A stretch of DNA of 64,000 bases from Elephas maximus indicus (GCF_024166365.1 NC_064843.1:58304532-58368531), one strand, 5' to 3'; positions 32,773 to 43,737 are shown, counted from the first letter of the stretch. Notes: generated from the letters alone by a model not told the origin. Translations and numbers: made by a program.

Positions 32773-33119
32773 TTGTCTAAATCTCAAAATGGCTGGTTTG
32801 ATTTACCAGTCGAATCAGTCAGAGATTGATTTTGCCCCTCTTGTACATATGTGAGCTCAACAAAGCGTCAGCCTCTGCCTAATCCCACAGGGAGCTCTGG
32901 AGTGTGACTCACGCCTTAAGTCAATGCGGCTGGGCTTTGTCCTCCCATCCACCAGTCATTGACTAGGGGCTACCAAAGAGGGAGAAAAACTTTCAGGAAA
33001 TTCAGTGTGACAAGGAGGCTCCAGTGCCTAGGGGCAGGTCTCTGGAGGTTGCAGGTGTGAGCAAGAGCACCAAAAACAGAGACTCTGGAAAAAGCATTCC
33101 CAAGGATCTGGAGTCCTGG
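32773..33119. other. Unassigned DNA
   Basis: No feature recognised. Confidence 0.4.
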
Positions 33120-33124
33120 GTGGG

Positions 33125-33251
33125 TGTTATGGATTGCATTGTGTCCCCCAGAAATATGTATTGAAATCCTGGCCATATGCTGTTATGATCAATTGTGTAA
33201 TTAAATAAGTTGGACTTAGGTAGAGCAGAATATCTTGCATAATGTAATCTA
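33125..33251 (+). mobile_element. MaLR-like LTR, left part
   Basis: It starts 'tgttatggattgcattgtgt' and is interrupted by an RTE LINE. The 5 bp before it, 'gtggg', nearly match the 'gtgga' after the right part at 35385, a probable LTR target duplication. Confidence 0.85.
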
Positions 33252-35033
33252 CTTTGTAGCTAAAGTGAACAGAAGAAATGATGAAGTAAAAGAGCTGAAC
33301 AGAAGACTTCTAAGGTTGGCTCAAGAAGACAAGGTAAAGTATACAATGAAATGGGTAAATACCTGGAGTTAGAAAACGAAAAGAGAAGAACATAATTGTC
33401 ATTTCTCAAGTTGAAAGAACCAAAAAAACATTCAAGCCTTGAGTTGCAATACTGAGAGATTCTATGGGAAAAATATTTAAATGAAAAAGAAAATATTAAA
33501 CGAAGATAGTCACTGTATCAAAAATAATTGATCGACATCCAACCATTTCAGGAGGTAACGTATGATCAAGAGCTCATGGTACTGATGTCATTGGCAAAAA
33601 ACTAGGCTCCAGGAATTGAAGGAATATCAATTGAGATGCTTCAACAAACAGCTGCAACCCTGCAAGTGCTTACTCGTCTATGTCAAGAAATTTGGAAGAG
33701 GGGTATCTGCCAACTAACTTGAAGAGATCCATATCTGTGCTCATTCTAAAGAAAGGTGATCAAACAAAATGTAGACATTATTGAACAATATTATTAATAT
33801 CACATGCCAGCAAAACTTTGCTAAAGACAATTAAAAAAAAAAACTTGCAGTCATATGTTGACAGGAAACTGCCAAAAGTTCAAGCTAAATTCAGAAAAAG
33901 GTGTAGAATGAGGGATATCACTGCTGATGTCAGATGGCTCTTGGCCAAAAGAAGAGAATACCAAAAAGATGTTTACCTATGTTTTATCGACTTATGCAAA
34001 GGCATTCAACTGTGTGGATGATAACAAATTACGGATAACATTCCGAAGAATGGGAACTCTAGAACACTTAATTGTATTCATGTGGAACCTGTATATGGAT
34101 CAAGAGACAATCATTCAAAAGAACAAGGGGATACTGTGTGGTTTAAAATTGAAAACGGTATGTGGCAGGGTTGTATCCTTTCACCTTACTTATTCAATCT
34201 ATATGCTGAACAAATAATCTGAGAAACTCAACTATACAAAGAAGAATGTGCTATCAGGATTGGAGGAAGACTCATAAACAACCTAAGATATGGAGGTGAC
34301 ATAGTTTTGCTTGCCGTAGTAAAGATGACCTGAAGCACTTACTGATGAAGGTAAAATACTATAGCCTTCAGTATGGATTGCATCTGAACATAAAGAAAAC
34401 AAAAATCTTTACAACCGGACCAATAAACAACATCATGATAAATGGCAAAGAAATTGAAGTTGTCAAGAATTTCATTTTTCTTGGATCAACAATCCATGTC
34501 CATGGAAGTAAAGTAGCAGTCAAGAAATCAAATGACGTATTGCACTGGGCGAATCTGCTGCAAACACTTTTTAAAGTGTTGCGCCTAACTCAAGCCCTGG
34601 TATTTGCAATCACCTTGTATGTATGTGAAAGCTGGATGATGAAAAATAAAGAAGAATTGAGGAATCTGAATTGTGATGTTGTTGAGGAATATTGACTATA
34701 CCATGGATGCCAGAAGAATGAACAAATTTGTTTCATAGAAAGTATAGCCAGAATGCTCCTTAGAAGCGAGAATGGTGAGGCTCTGTCTTGCTTGCTTTGG
34801 ACATGTCATCAGGAGGGACCAATCACTGTAGAAAGAGGGCATGCTTGGTAAGGTAGAGCGTCAAGGAAAAAGAGGGAGACCCTCAATGAGATGGATTGAC
34901 ACAGTGGCTGCAACAGTGTGCTCAAACATAGCAATGATTGCGAGGATGGCACAGGACTGGACAACGTTTGTTCTGTTATACATAGGTCACCATGAGTGGG
35001 AACCAACTTGACAGCACCTCACAACGACAACAG
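33252..35033 (+). pseudogene. RTE (BovB-like) LINE, 5'-truncated, decayed reverse transcriptase
   Basis: RTE LINEs encode an apurinic-type endonuclease plus reverse transcriptase; this 1.78-kb copy starts after the endonuclease, within the linker (DNA resembling the peptide NDEVKELNRR). Recognisable RT pieces lie in different frames: 33818-34021 (motif A region, FIDLCK), 33927-34217 (YAKAFNCVDDNKL, overlapping it in another frame) and 34345-34695 (LNIKKTKIF, SWMMKNKEELRNLN). The catalytic box that is normally YADD reads YGGD at 34289-34300. Stops and at least two frameshifts make it non-functional. Its 3' end (34870-35033) carries 'gatggattgacacagtggct' and ends in an 'acaacgacaac' tail. A perfect 10-bp duplication 'atgtaatcta' lies at 33242-33251 and 35034-35043. 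Confidence 0.9.
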
Positions 35034-35043
35034 ATGTAATCTA

Positions 35044-35384
35044 ACGTAATACATTCAATCAGTTGAGGTCATATCAGGGTAGAGTGGATCCTAAACCTAA
35101 TCTCTTCTGAGTTATATAAAGAACAGCACAGACACAGAGACACGGGCACACACACACCAGGGAAGACAGATGCCATGTGAGCATCAGCAAGGAATCAAGA
35201 AACTCTTGGGCTACTGACTTTAAAAAAAAAAAAACTGACTAGGAAGGAATAAACAGGGCCAAGACTCTGACTTGGACTTCAGCCTCCAGGAAAAATAAAT
35301 TTCTCTGCAAAAAAATAAATCTCCCTTTTTTAAAGCCACTCACTTGTGGTATTTATGTTACAGAAGCACTAGGAAACTAAGACA
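35044..35384 (+). mobile_element. MaLR-like LTR, right part
   Basis: It continues 'agttgaggtcatatcagggt', 'tcagcctccaggaaaaataa' and ends 'aggaaactaagaca', completing the LTR broken at 33251 (about 470 bp without the RTE). Confidence 0.85.
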
Positions 35385-36030
35385 GTGGAGAGAATGGTGG
35401 AGAGTCCTCTATACCACGTAAGACTCTCACCATTATTGCTTGGGTGATTAGATTTTGACCCACACACTGAAACGATTACGGGCTGGCTGCATGAGCATCA
35501 CCTAGATCCCCAGGGGAGGCCACTATCCAGGGCACAAGTTAATACTTCTGCAAAAGTCCAGGTAGGCAGTGGTGGTCCCCCAGACCAGGAAAAGGTGGTG
35601 GTTTCCTTCAGGAAACAATGAAGGCCCAAGCCTGTATTTTTCATGCCAAAGGGCTTGTTGAAGCTAGTGAGCAACTTGCTGTCTCAGGGTTCTTGGAGCA
35701 CAAAGCTAAAGAAAGTGGCTTGGCCCCCATCCTGGATGCCAGGCCAGAAACCCGGGCTGACTGGGCTCTCCAAATACCACTGTGGCCATCCAGTGACAGA
35801 AGAAGAGGGGGCCTCTGTCCCTCTGATCTGGATGCATCTTTATGTTTTCTTTTTATAACCCTAGCTCTCCATTCCCTCATATCATTGGTATACACGTTTT
35901 CATGCCTGTATTTTCCCGAGGTCTTTTCCAGGATGCCGCTGAGCTTATGGTCACCCCCTCAGGGACAAGAGAGCTTTGATTTCTGCCCTAGGAGAAGAGG
36001 TTGGAGGGAGTAAAGGAAGGAGGTTTACAT
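35385..36030. other. Unassigned DNA
   Basis: No repeat family named. The block near 35436-35460 ('attgcttgggtgattagatt') resembles 37312-37336 ('attgcttgagcaattagatt'), suggesting a shared, unnamed old LTR-like repeat. A 131-codon frame shows no domain. Confidence 0.4.
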
Positions 36031-36230
36031 CAGGGGGTGGCAAACTTTTTCTGTAAAAAGCCTGATAGTAAATGTTTTCAGCTCTGTGTCTCTGTCACAG
36101 CTACTCACATGAGAGCAGCCGTGAGCAATATGCAAGCCAACGGACCTGGCTGTGTTCTAATAAAACTTCATTCACCTGCTGTGGACAGGCAGCAGGCCAG
36201 ATTTGGCCTGCTGGTATTCTTTGACCCCTG
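36031..36230 (+). mobile_element. MER58-like hAT transposon, near full length
   Basis: It starts 'cagggggtggcaaacttttt' and ends 'tctttgacccctg', inverted terminal repeats of a non-autonomous hAT. The centre 'ggctgtgttctaataaaact' is diagnostic. It is old but complete end to end. Confidence 0.85.
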
Positions 36231-36439
36231 TTTACGTGTTCACAGAATCCAACATGTTTGAAGGCGTTTTCGAGGCTCAGCAGGTACAGGACTGGCAACT
36301 ATCTTTCAGTCCACCTGGCAAATCTGATTGCTCAGGAGTGGCTTCCTGTTTCGCTGTGTTGAGAAGGGTTCTGAGGCCAACACCTACCTCAGAGGGAAAA
36401 CGCCATAATTTAATAGCACCATATGCCAGGGGAACTCCT

Positions 36440-36548
36440 CCATTTTACATATAAATAGCTTGACCCCAGAGAAGTTAAATGACTTGCCCAAGGCCCCACA
36501 GGTGTGGCCAGGGAGCTGCTTGCTGGCTGCCCTCTTTACACTATTCTG
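36440..36548 (-). mobile_element. MIR SINE
   Basis: 'gaccccagagaagttaaatg' then 'acttgcccaaggccccacag' is the minus-strand MIR core. Confidence 0.75.
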
Positions 36549-37185
36549 CAGCATAATGGAAAGTTGCATTTACCCCATCGCCTCATCACCAACGTCTCAG
36601 CCAAATCATTCCCTGAAGTCCCTTTGTGCTGAGCAGCCTGGTCTGGCCCCCTGAGAGATAAGTGACAGAGACCGGGGCCCAGCCAGTCCTTGATTTCCAA
36701 GAACTGATGTTTTTTAGGCTTTCAGGCCCATACATGAATATCGTATTTGTGATGTCTGGCAAATTAGAAGGCTGGTTCCCCGGGAGTGCTGCTGGCTGAT
36801 CCTGGTTTATGGTGGGGAAGTAAGTGGTCCTGGTGACAAGTGGTGGCTTCTCTTTGCAACAGGAAATGCTTTGCAAGCATCAGCCCCGTCTTCTGAGCCT
36901 CAAAGGGCCAAGCTGATCTAGAGCCCAGAGCAACAGTCTGCAGCACCAGGCCCTGGAATTTCTTACTCATGGTATCATTTCCTAAGATTCTAAATTGTTT
37001 TGATGATCAGATAATAACTCCCAGGGACTGTAGTATCGCCAATTAAAAAGTAGCTGTAGTAACAAACTCTGAAAATAGGATGCAGGCCAAACTTTTGGAA
37101 TAAATCTTTAAAACTCTGAACTCTGAAAACTGGGTCATTAAAATAAAAAAAACCAACAACAGACTCTCCACTCACTGTTAGAGCA
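36549..37185. other. Unassigned DNA
   Basis: No recognised repeat or gene; opposed chance frames only. Confidence 0.4.
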
Positions 37186-37254
37186 CACCTGGTACCCCAC
37201 CTGGGGATTGTCTGGGCCTCGATGTGCCTGGGTGGTGAATGGAGCGATATTTCC

Positions 37255-37800
37255 CACTAAGAGCTGTTGTAACAACCAAATAAGTAACAGATTCAGCAGA
37301 GCCGGTAGCATCATTGCTTGAGCAATTAGATTTTGATCCACAGATTTTGACCCGGGCCCACTCCAGAGATCACTTACAGCTTTGGGAACAATACCCAGGA
37401 CGTCAACGGCTCCCTCCCTGGAGCACCTGAGGCTTTCTATCCCCCAACCCCAGCACACTTGGCCCCCACACAGCATGGAGAAAAGAGCTGGCGAGAGACA
37501 CTCCCAGGAGCAGCCTGCAAGCGATAAGGGATAGGAGGTGATGGAAAATGCCCCAGCCTCCTCACTAGCGGTTGTACAATTTTGAGAGATAATTTGGTGT
37601 GACAAAACTTCATCCAGTCTCTAGTAGGTCCCTCGAGGGTTAGAAGGTCCCTATTTCCCTTACTCATTAACACGTCCTTCATTGGTTTTCATTCCTCCCC
37701 TGTCTCCCTTACTCCCTCCCTCCCAGTGCTTCCTGGAGTCAAATAAACTACCTATGCCCAGTGCTTGTCTTGGGGGATCCCAAACAGAGATACATTTATA
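37255..37800 (+). mobile_element. Probable ERVL-type LTR
   Basis: The end 'cttcctggagtcaaataaac' and 'tgcttgtcttgggggatccc' match the block found near 11240, 17420 and 53300. Upstream text to about 37255 is diverged and assigned tentatively. A 155-codon minus frame across it is not supported. Confidence 0.55.
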
Positions 37801-39410
37801 TTTAGGAAAGTGGGTGGCTGGCCCTGAGAATATGTATGTCCCCTTAACAACAAGGGGTGGAATGAGAGGTTAAAGGCCTGCCTGCAGCCCACGGTATTTG
37901 CTATTGCAACACAGGACCTGTCACAGCCATTGAAGGGCAGGCAGTCCAGATGGTCAGTAGCAGCCACAGCACTTGTTTGTCCAGTGTGCTTTCCTGTTCC
38001 CATTCTGCTATTTACTCTGGGAGGTCCCATTCCTGACAGAGTCCTGGGGGGGCTGCAAATCATGACACCCACCCCCATCTTTCTCACACCAGTGCAAGTG
38101 AGCATGTAACCCAGCCTGGGCAACTAGAATATCTCATCCCCTTTGGCACCGTGATTGGCCCAGGCCTGGGAAGTGCAATTTGCAGTGTTTCAGCCCCTTT
38201 GACCTAGAGCAGAACACAGAGAACATGAATGGAGCCAAGAGCAAATAACTGGTTCATGGTTCACGGTGGAAGTTGTAGAGACAATATTTGGATGAAGCTA
38301 TGTATATGGAAGGCCTATCTAACAGAAAGAACTGGATGAAAGATGAAATGAGACAGGGAGAGACCAACCCCTCTCTACTGAGTTGCTTCAGCAGTGGTAA
38401 GACCAAGGGTTCCAATATCTGACAGGTCATTGGACAAGATGTCTTTCTTATAAGGTCCCTTCAATGCCCAAGGGTCTTGGATTCCAATTGTCTACATGCA
38501 CATTTCCACCTCTGCCTTGTCTTGTCTTGTATGGTTTTATGCATTTCTCGGAGGTGCTGATTGTGTTGTTCCCATTAGATATTGATCTCCCTGGGAGCTG
38601 GGCTCCCAGCTAACTTCTCATCCCTTTGCCTCTCTGCCTGTTGGAGCAGCCTCTGTTCATTTCCTCACCAGGCTGGTTGGTTCCTCTGTGTCGGGGTTTA
38701 TTTTAAACTCCGCTCTCCTTTTGAAATGTGCCCAGGGTTTTAAGAAAAAGATCCTTTCCAGAAAATGGATGAGCTCCAAAAATAAATTATCCAGAAAAAC
38801 AAAACCTCTTTCTCCAGCACAAAAGAAATTTAAGAGCTCATTAGTCTTAGGAATAAATAGTATTTCCAATGTGAGGCATGTTCTCTGCCCCTCCATCTCA
38901 AAATGAAGGTGTTTGAAACCTTCTTTTAGGTACTGCCCATTTAGGGGAAAAGATATATAAACTATCAGTATGCTGGATGACCCAAAATGCTCTCAAAATG
39001 GGATTTCTGGCATTTTTTGTTTGAACTTGCACCATGTTCTGACACAAGTTAATTCCTAGCAAAAAAAAAAAAGCAATGCAAAAAAAAAAAAAAGACCTAA
39101 CTATCAAACTCAGATCAAAAGCCTGGGATCAAGGAGCCCTCTGGGTGGTTTTAGAAAGTCTACTGGCCCCATCTACACTTAATAATAACTCTTCCTGCCT
39201 TGGCCATCACGCTGGTCCCTCACCATGTGAGCTAACTAAATGCAAGAAATTACGCTGCAGAAAGCCCCACGGGAACCGATTCAACACTGGAGTGGAGGGC
39301 AGGAGGTCGAGCATCCTACATGTCTAAAGAAGAATCTGCCAGGTTTCATGGTCCAAGCCTTGAGTTCTTTCCTTCCCTGGGTTTTTTGTTTCCTTTCAGG
39401 GTTGAGTTAA
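37801..39410. other. Unassigned DNA, old and A/T-mixed
   Basis: No clear family. A faint L2-like stretch lies near 38540-38610. Two A-runs at 39061-39072 and 39080-39093 are separated by only 7 bp. No coding evidence. Confidence 0.4.
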
Positions 39411-39412
39411 GC

Positions 39413-39585
39413 CAATAGCTCTCAACCTTGGCTGCAAACTAGAAACTAGGGAGATTTTAAATATCATGGGACCCAAGCCATACCTCAGACCACCAATAAC
39501 ATCAGTTCCTGAGGGTGCACCAAGGTAGGTTCCAATGTTTTTAAGCCTCTCCCCACCAGGTGACTTCAATGGACATCCAAGGCAG
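39413..39585 (+). mobile_element. MER5-like DNA transposon
   Basis: 'agctctcaaccttggctgca' and 'aagcctctccccaccaggtg' mark a diverged MER5 copy. Confidence 0.6.
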
Positions 39586-39589
39586 ATGT

Positions 39590-40072
39590 GGTAGCTGGTC
39601 TCCTACACGGCTGTCACCAATTGCTTGCTTCCCTTCTTAACACCCACGCAGTTCCCAATCCAGAGGTGGCATCTGTTCCTCCACCCCCTTGAATCTGGGC
39701 AGAAGAGATGCATACCAGTCCCAGGCTAGCTTTTACAAGGAGTGACAGTTTCTACTTTCTTCTTCTTGACACATTTCTTGTGGCGCCTTCCCTCTCAGAA
39801 CCCAGCCGCCATGCTGTGAGAAGCCCAAGCTAGAGGAAAGACCACATGAGGAGGATTTGGCCAACAGCTTCAGTCGTTGTGCAAGTCTAGCCCAGTCAAG
39901 CCTTCAGATGACTGCAGCCTCATTTGATGTTTGACTGTAGCCACGAGAAAGACCCCAAGTGAGCCCAGTCAACTAGTAGAACCAGAAGAGATAATCATGA
40001 GTTGTTGTGTAAAGTCAGTGGGCTTTGGAATCATTGTCTGTTACACAGCAAGAGTCAATTGAAACAGCTGAG
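39590..40072 (+). mobile_element. Old LTR, MLT/ERVL-like
   Basis: 'gccatgctgtgagaagccca', 'caagccttcagatgactgca' and 'ttgtctgttacacagcaaga' fit an old ERVL/MaLR LTR. Confidence 0.6.
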
Positions 40073-40395
40073 GACCATGGAATCATGAGTAACCATCCAC
40101 AGGTAAACACATTCCTAAGGCATTTATGCCCTTAAGGGATGATGATACCATCTGCACCAAGAAGGACCCAGCTCCATCTACCCTCTGAGTCCTGCCCCCA
40201 TCTCCACCCCCGTAACCTTCCAGCGACGCCCTGTGTTAAGCATGACAGCGTGCTGGGATAGGCAGCAACCAGAGCAAAGGGGAATCACTCTTTGGTAGGT
40301 AGAAGCTAACCATCAGGTGTTCCCTTCTAGTCTAAAGAGATATTTTTTGCTGTATTTCAAATTTTTACTATAAAAATTATTAATATTTGTATGAA

Positions 40396-40450
40396 AACCA
40401 AAACTAATCCTGTTGCCGTCAAGTCAATTCCAACCCATAGCAACCCTATG
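40396..40450 (-). mobile_element. AfroSINE 3' stub
   Basis: 'aaccaaaactaatcctgttg' followed by 'ccgtcaagtcaattccaacc' is the 3' end of a minus-strand AfroSINE, truncated. Confidence 0.75.
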
Positions 40451-40534
40451 GTGTGCTATGATTCATAGAGTTCCTGTGGTCACAGAATTCTTCATCCCAC
40501 TTGGTCCTTTTGATGGTGCTGGAGAGCAAATGTG

Positions 40535-40685
40535 ATCATCAGCCCATTTAGAAGAGACTGAAAGCTCAGAGAGGTTATGTGACTTGGCTTAGATGGTGTA
40601 GCCAGCAAGTAGATGAACTGGGAATTGAGTCCAGGAGCGCTGAGTCTAATCCACTGTGCTTTCTGCTATAGTACGCTCCTCTCTC
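40535..40685 (-). mobile_element. MIR SINE
   Basis: 'agctcagagaggttatgtga', 'gggaattgagtccaggagcg' and 'aatccactgtgctttctgct' are minus-strand MIR. Confidence 0.75.
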
Positions 40686-40724
40686 TGTTGAAAAAAATAT
40701 TGGAAGATGTTGCAGAAACTGCTG

Positions 40725-41168
40725 GCTGCCACTCAATAGCCATTCTCCCTTTCTGGCTTGATAAAAGAACACTGATTTTATCCAATGTATCCAGCTAAAA
40801 TCTTATTTCCCAGCCTCTCCTGCAGCTAAGTGTGGACATACGAATAAGTGAGATGTAAGCCTTCATGTTGCAGAGGACTTCCAGAAAGTCCGTTTCAAAG
40901 AGACCTGTCTCAATTCAGAGAATACCCCCCCCCTTTACCTTCCTCCTTCTTCCAGCCTGCAGCTCATATGATGGCTGGAGCTCCAGCAACCGTGTTGGAC
41001 CATGAGCACATCATGAGGGTGAATGCTAAGACAGTGGAACAAAAAGATGTAACAAGGTGGGGTCCTTGAAAGCTCCAGCGTTGGGTTGCCTACCTCTAAA
41101 CCTCCTAAGAGAATAAATATTTGGGGGCTTAAGCCACTATTTTTCACATTTCTGTTACTCATAGCCTT
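40725..41168 (+). mobile_element. Old MLT-like LTR
   Basis: 'cttatttcccagcctctcct' and 'gagaataaatatttgggggc' followed by 'ttaagccactatttttcaca' are the middle and end of an old MaLR-type LTR. A C-run lies at 40926-40934. Confidence 0.6.
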
Positions 41169-41253
41169 ATGCAATTTCAAATTTATAAAGTTTACATTTT
41201 TGATTATTCTGAAATTCTAAATGAAGTTCCAACTTGATGGTGTGACTAGCCAT

Positions 41254-41409
41254 CAAAAAAAAAAAAAAAAAAACACCTGTTGCCTTCAAGCCGATTCTGA
41301 CTCATAGTAACCCTATGAGTAGAACTGTCCCATAGGGTTTCCAAGGAGCGACTAGTGGTTTCAAACTGCTGACTTTTTGGTTAGCAGCTGAGCTCTTAAC
41401 CACTGCACC
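41254..41409 (-). mobile_element. AfroSINE
   Basis: A 20-base A-run, then 'gccgattctgactcatagta' through 'cttaaccactgcacc'. A 9-bp duplication 'actagccat' flanks it (41245-41253, 41410-41418). The last bases of the head are missing. Confidence 0.9.
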
Positions 41410-41885
41410 ACTAGCCATTAAGACACCAAAAGCCTATTTGCCGTGCCAAGGTGAAGTGGCTTTCCAGAAAGTCCTGATTCTAGCAGGTCTATACACCACC
41501 CAGCAGGGACCAGTGGGCCTGGCATAGAAACGTGTTGAATGGAGGAAGACTTTTATAGACATCAATAGTACCTATTTCTGACTACTCCCTGGCATCCTTT
41601 CAAGGACTTGAGAAACATATCACAAGGGTGATCTCTCTTGTACCTGGGAGAATATTCCAAAGAAGCCAGTCCCAAACCCTCTGCCCTCAGGGCCATTCCT
41701 TGCATTCTCCTCTGGTGGCTTGAGGCCACCTCTGCACTTGATAAGAGCTGAGATTTTAAAGATAATTGCATAATCTGCCTGTGGTTTTTCCAGGACAACT
41801 TCTTGTACCAGATATTACTGCCCTTGGGCCTGGGCTGCAGAATAAAGTCACGCGAAGCAGACCTGAACCCAACCAGAAGCCTGGC

Positions 41886-41915
41886 CCAGCCAAGCCCAGC
41901 CAAGCCCAGCCAAAC
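41886..41915. repeat. Short tandem repeat of about 10 bp
   Basis: 'cccagccaag' occurs three times in a row, the last copy changed to 'cccagccaaa'. Confidence 0.9.
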
Positions 41916-42089
41916 CCACTCCGGATCATCCAAGCTGCAGCCCATCTACAGTCCTCTGAGTGTGAAACGTTTGTGGAAGTAAGACAGTGAGACTAGGGGG
42001 TTGTTTGTTACGCTGCATCGTCACAGAAAAAACTGACGCAGTGCCCATTCAAAGAGTCACGCTAGGAACCTGAATGTCACCCTTCACTC

Positions 42090-42360
42090 CAGTTCTCCCT
42101 CACGGCTCATATCCAGCGAGTCCCCAAGATCTAAATATTCCTCAAAGCTGTTCCACCCTCTCCATCCCCCTCGGCCTCAGCCCTGCTCAGGCCTCATCTC
42201 TCTGTGTTAGATGTGGCTTCCCTGGGCCCTTTCTGGCTTCAGACCGGCCCCTCGTACCCACTCTAACTCAGCCAGAGTGATTTTTCTGAAGCGTGAATCA
42301 GGTCATGATCCTCTTCCACTTAAGACCCTTCTGTCGGTTTTAATCTGGGGAGTGGCAGTG
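42090..42360 (+). mobile_element. L2 LINE fragment
   Basis: 'cagagtgatttttctgaagc' and 'gaatcaggtcatgatcctct' followed by 'ccacttaagacccttctgtc' are plus-strand L2. Confidence 0.65.
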
Positions 42361-42474
42361 GGTCACAGGAAGGCACATTCCAGCAGCTTCCCTAGGTGCA
42401 TGCCATCCCTTCCCTTCAGGGGACACTTCTCACCCTGAACCTCCATCCAGCTCCTGCTGTTTGAGCATCTTGCT

Positions 42475-42605
42475 GGGTACTGGCCTACCCAGCACCGGGG
42501 CACTGGCCCGCCCGGCACCCGGGGCACTGGCCCGCCCTGCACCGGGGCACTGGCCCACCCGGGGACTGGCCCGCCCGGCACCGGGGCACTGGCCCGCCCG
42601 GCACC
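42475..42605. repeat. GC-rich minisatellite, 23-bp unit, about 5.7 copies
   Basis: The unit is 'ggggcactggcccgcccggc' plus 'acc'. The copies are mostly 22-24 bp, one of them shortened by an internal deletion near 42556-42563. Many CpG sites. Translation of either strand gives only Gly/Pro/Ala/Thr-rich repeats. Confidence 0.95.
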
Positions 42606-42638
42606 CCGTCCTTACCGCTTACCCCAAGTCATCCTTTA

Positions 42639-42844
42639 TAAACACGGTTGCGGTCAGGTCAGCTCCCCCTGATGGAGAGCCACGGGGTTCCGAGTAGAGC
42701 TGTGCTCCTCCATCCTCAGAGCCTGATAGTCCAGAAGGGGATCATCAGGACTTTCTTCCAAGGCACCTCGGCGTGAACTGGAACCGCAAACCTTTCAGTT
42801 AGCAGCCGAGTGCATTTACTGTTGGCGCCACCCAGGGACTCCAG
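42639..42844 (-). mobile_element. Afrotherian tRNA-derived SINE, second type
   Basis: 'ggagagccacggggttccga' and 'ggcgccacccagggactcca' are the tail and head of a minus-strand copy. The duplication 'gtcatccttta' (42628-42638) and 'gtcaccctttag' start (42845-42855) differ at one base over 11. Confidence 0.85.
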
Positions 42845-42859
42845 GTCACCCTTTAGGGT

Positions 42860-43110
42860 ACAGGTAGCCCTCGACTTACAAGGTATTCAAGTTATGACGA
42901 ATCGGACTTACAACTGTTTTTTGTTTTTACATTTTATCATTAGTAATATGGATGTATTTATTAAAATAAATCTGCAAGTTTATATGTCATGTTTCCAACC
43001 CCCAAAGACAAATAAAGATGGGATTTATAAAGATACTGATTATAAAAGGCAATAATAATGAAAATTAAAAAAAAAAAAAAGGTATTTTGACTTAAGACCT
43101 ATGACCATCT
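42860..43110. mobile_element. Possible old DNA transposon remnant
   Basis: 'ccctcgacttacaaggtatt' and later 'tattttgacttaagacctat' look like ends of an old DNA transposon, split by A/T-rich sequence and an A-run at 43068-43080. The family is uncertain. Confidence 0.35.
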
Positions 43111-43119
43111 GTGGCTTGT

Positions 43120-43205
43120 CTGTCTATCCCATAAACTGTGAGCTCCTTGCGAGTAGGGGGCCTGGATACCTTTTCCCTGAATAATAAATTCTGCAAACAT
43201 TTCCA
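43120..43205 (+). mobile_element. L2 LINE 3' end
   Basis: 'aaactgtgagctccttgcga' and 'cctgaataataaattctgca' mark the L2 terminus. Confidence 0.6.
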
Positions 43206-43269
43206 ACCCAAAGGCCTGAGCCGCTGGCCCAGTTAGCAAAGCCGATCCTGGTATCCTCCCATTCCAGAG

Positions 43270-43737
43270 AGGAGGGGGTCCCCTGAGGGGACGGGTCCTC
43301 CCAGGGGGCTGGTCCTCTGAGGGGGCGGGTCCTCCCAGGGGGCTGGTCCTCTGAGGGGGTGGGTCCTCCCAGGGGGCTGGTCCTCTGAGGGGGCAGGTCC
43401 TCCCAGGGGCGGGTCCTCTGAGGGGGCGGGGCCTCCTACGGGGCTAGTCCTCTGAGGGGGCGGGTCCTCCCAGGGGGCTGGTCCTCTGAGGGGGCCTGGC
43501 CTCCTAGGGGGCTGGTCCGCTGAGGGGGGTCCTCCCAGTGGGCTGGTCCTCTGAGGGGGCTGGTCCTCTGAGGGGGCGGGGCCTCCTATGAGGCGGGTCC
43601 TCTGAGGGGGCGGGGCCTCCCAGGAGGCTGGTCCTCTGAGGGGGTGGGGCTCCCAGGGGGCTGGTCCTCCCAGGGGGCGGGTCCTCTGAGGGGGCGGGGC
43701 CTCCCAGGGGGCTGGTCCTCTGAGGGGGCGGGGCCCG
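43270..43737. repeat. GC-rich minisatellite with 17/34-bp period, GC boxes and G-quadruplex potential
   Basis: Alternating half-units 'gggggctggtcctctga' and 'gggggcgggtcctccca' form a higher-order 34-bp unit, about 27 half-units in 468 bp. Perfect GC boxes (GGGGCGGGG, Sp1-type) occur at 43423, 43573, 43607, 43691 and 43725. G-runs of four or five recur every 10-17 bp on the plus strand. A 322-codon minus-strand frame (44201 to 43233) reads through it as Pro/Gly-rich repeats (motifs such as GPAPSEDQPP) with a hydrophobic N-terminal half. A second frame (43938 to 43504) is also open, because GC-rich repeats lack stop codons. Coding is therefore unlikely. Confidence 0.95.

Noticed and set aside
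33252..35033. Intact reverse transcriptase gene
   Set aside because: Reading frame is broken by frameshifts and stops, the endonuclease part is missing, and the catalytic box is altered.
35436..37336. Segmental duplication between about 35436 and 37312
   Set aside because: Only a short stretch is similar; a shared old repeat is the simpler explanation.
37138..37605. 155-codon minus-strand open frame
   Set aside because: It lies mostly over probable ERVL-type LTR sequence; composition looks random.
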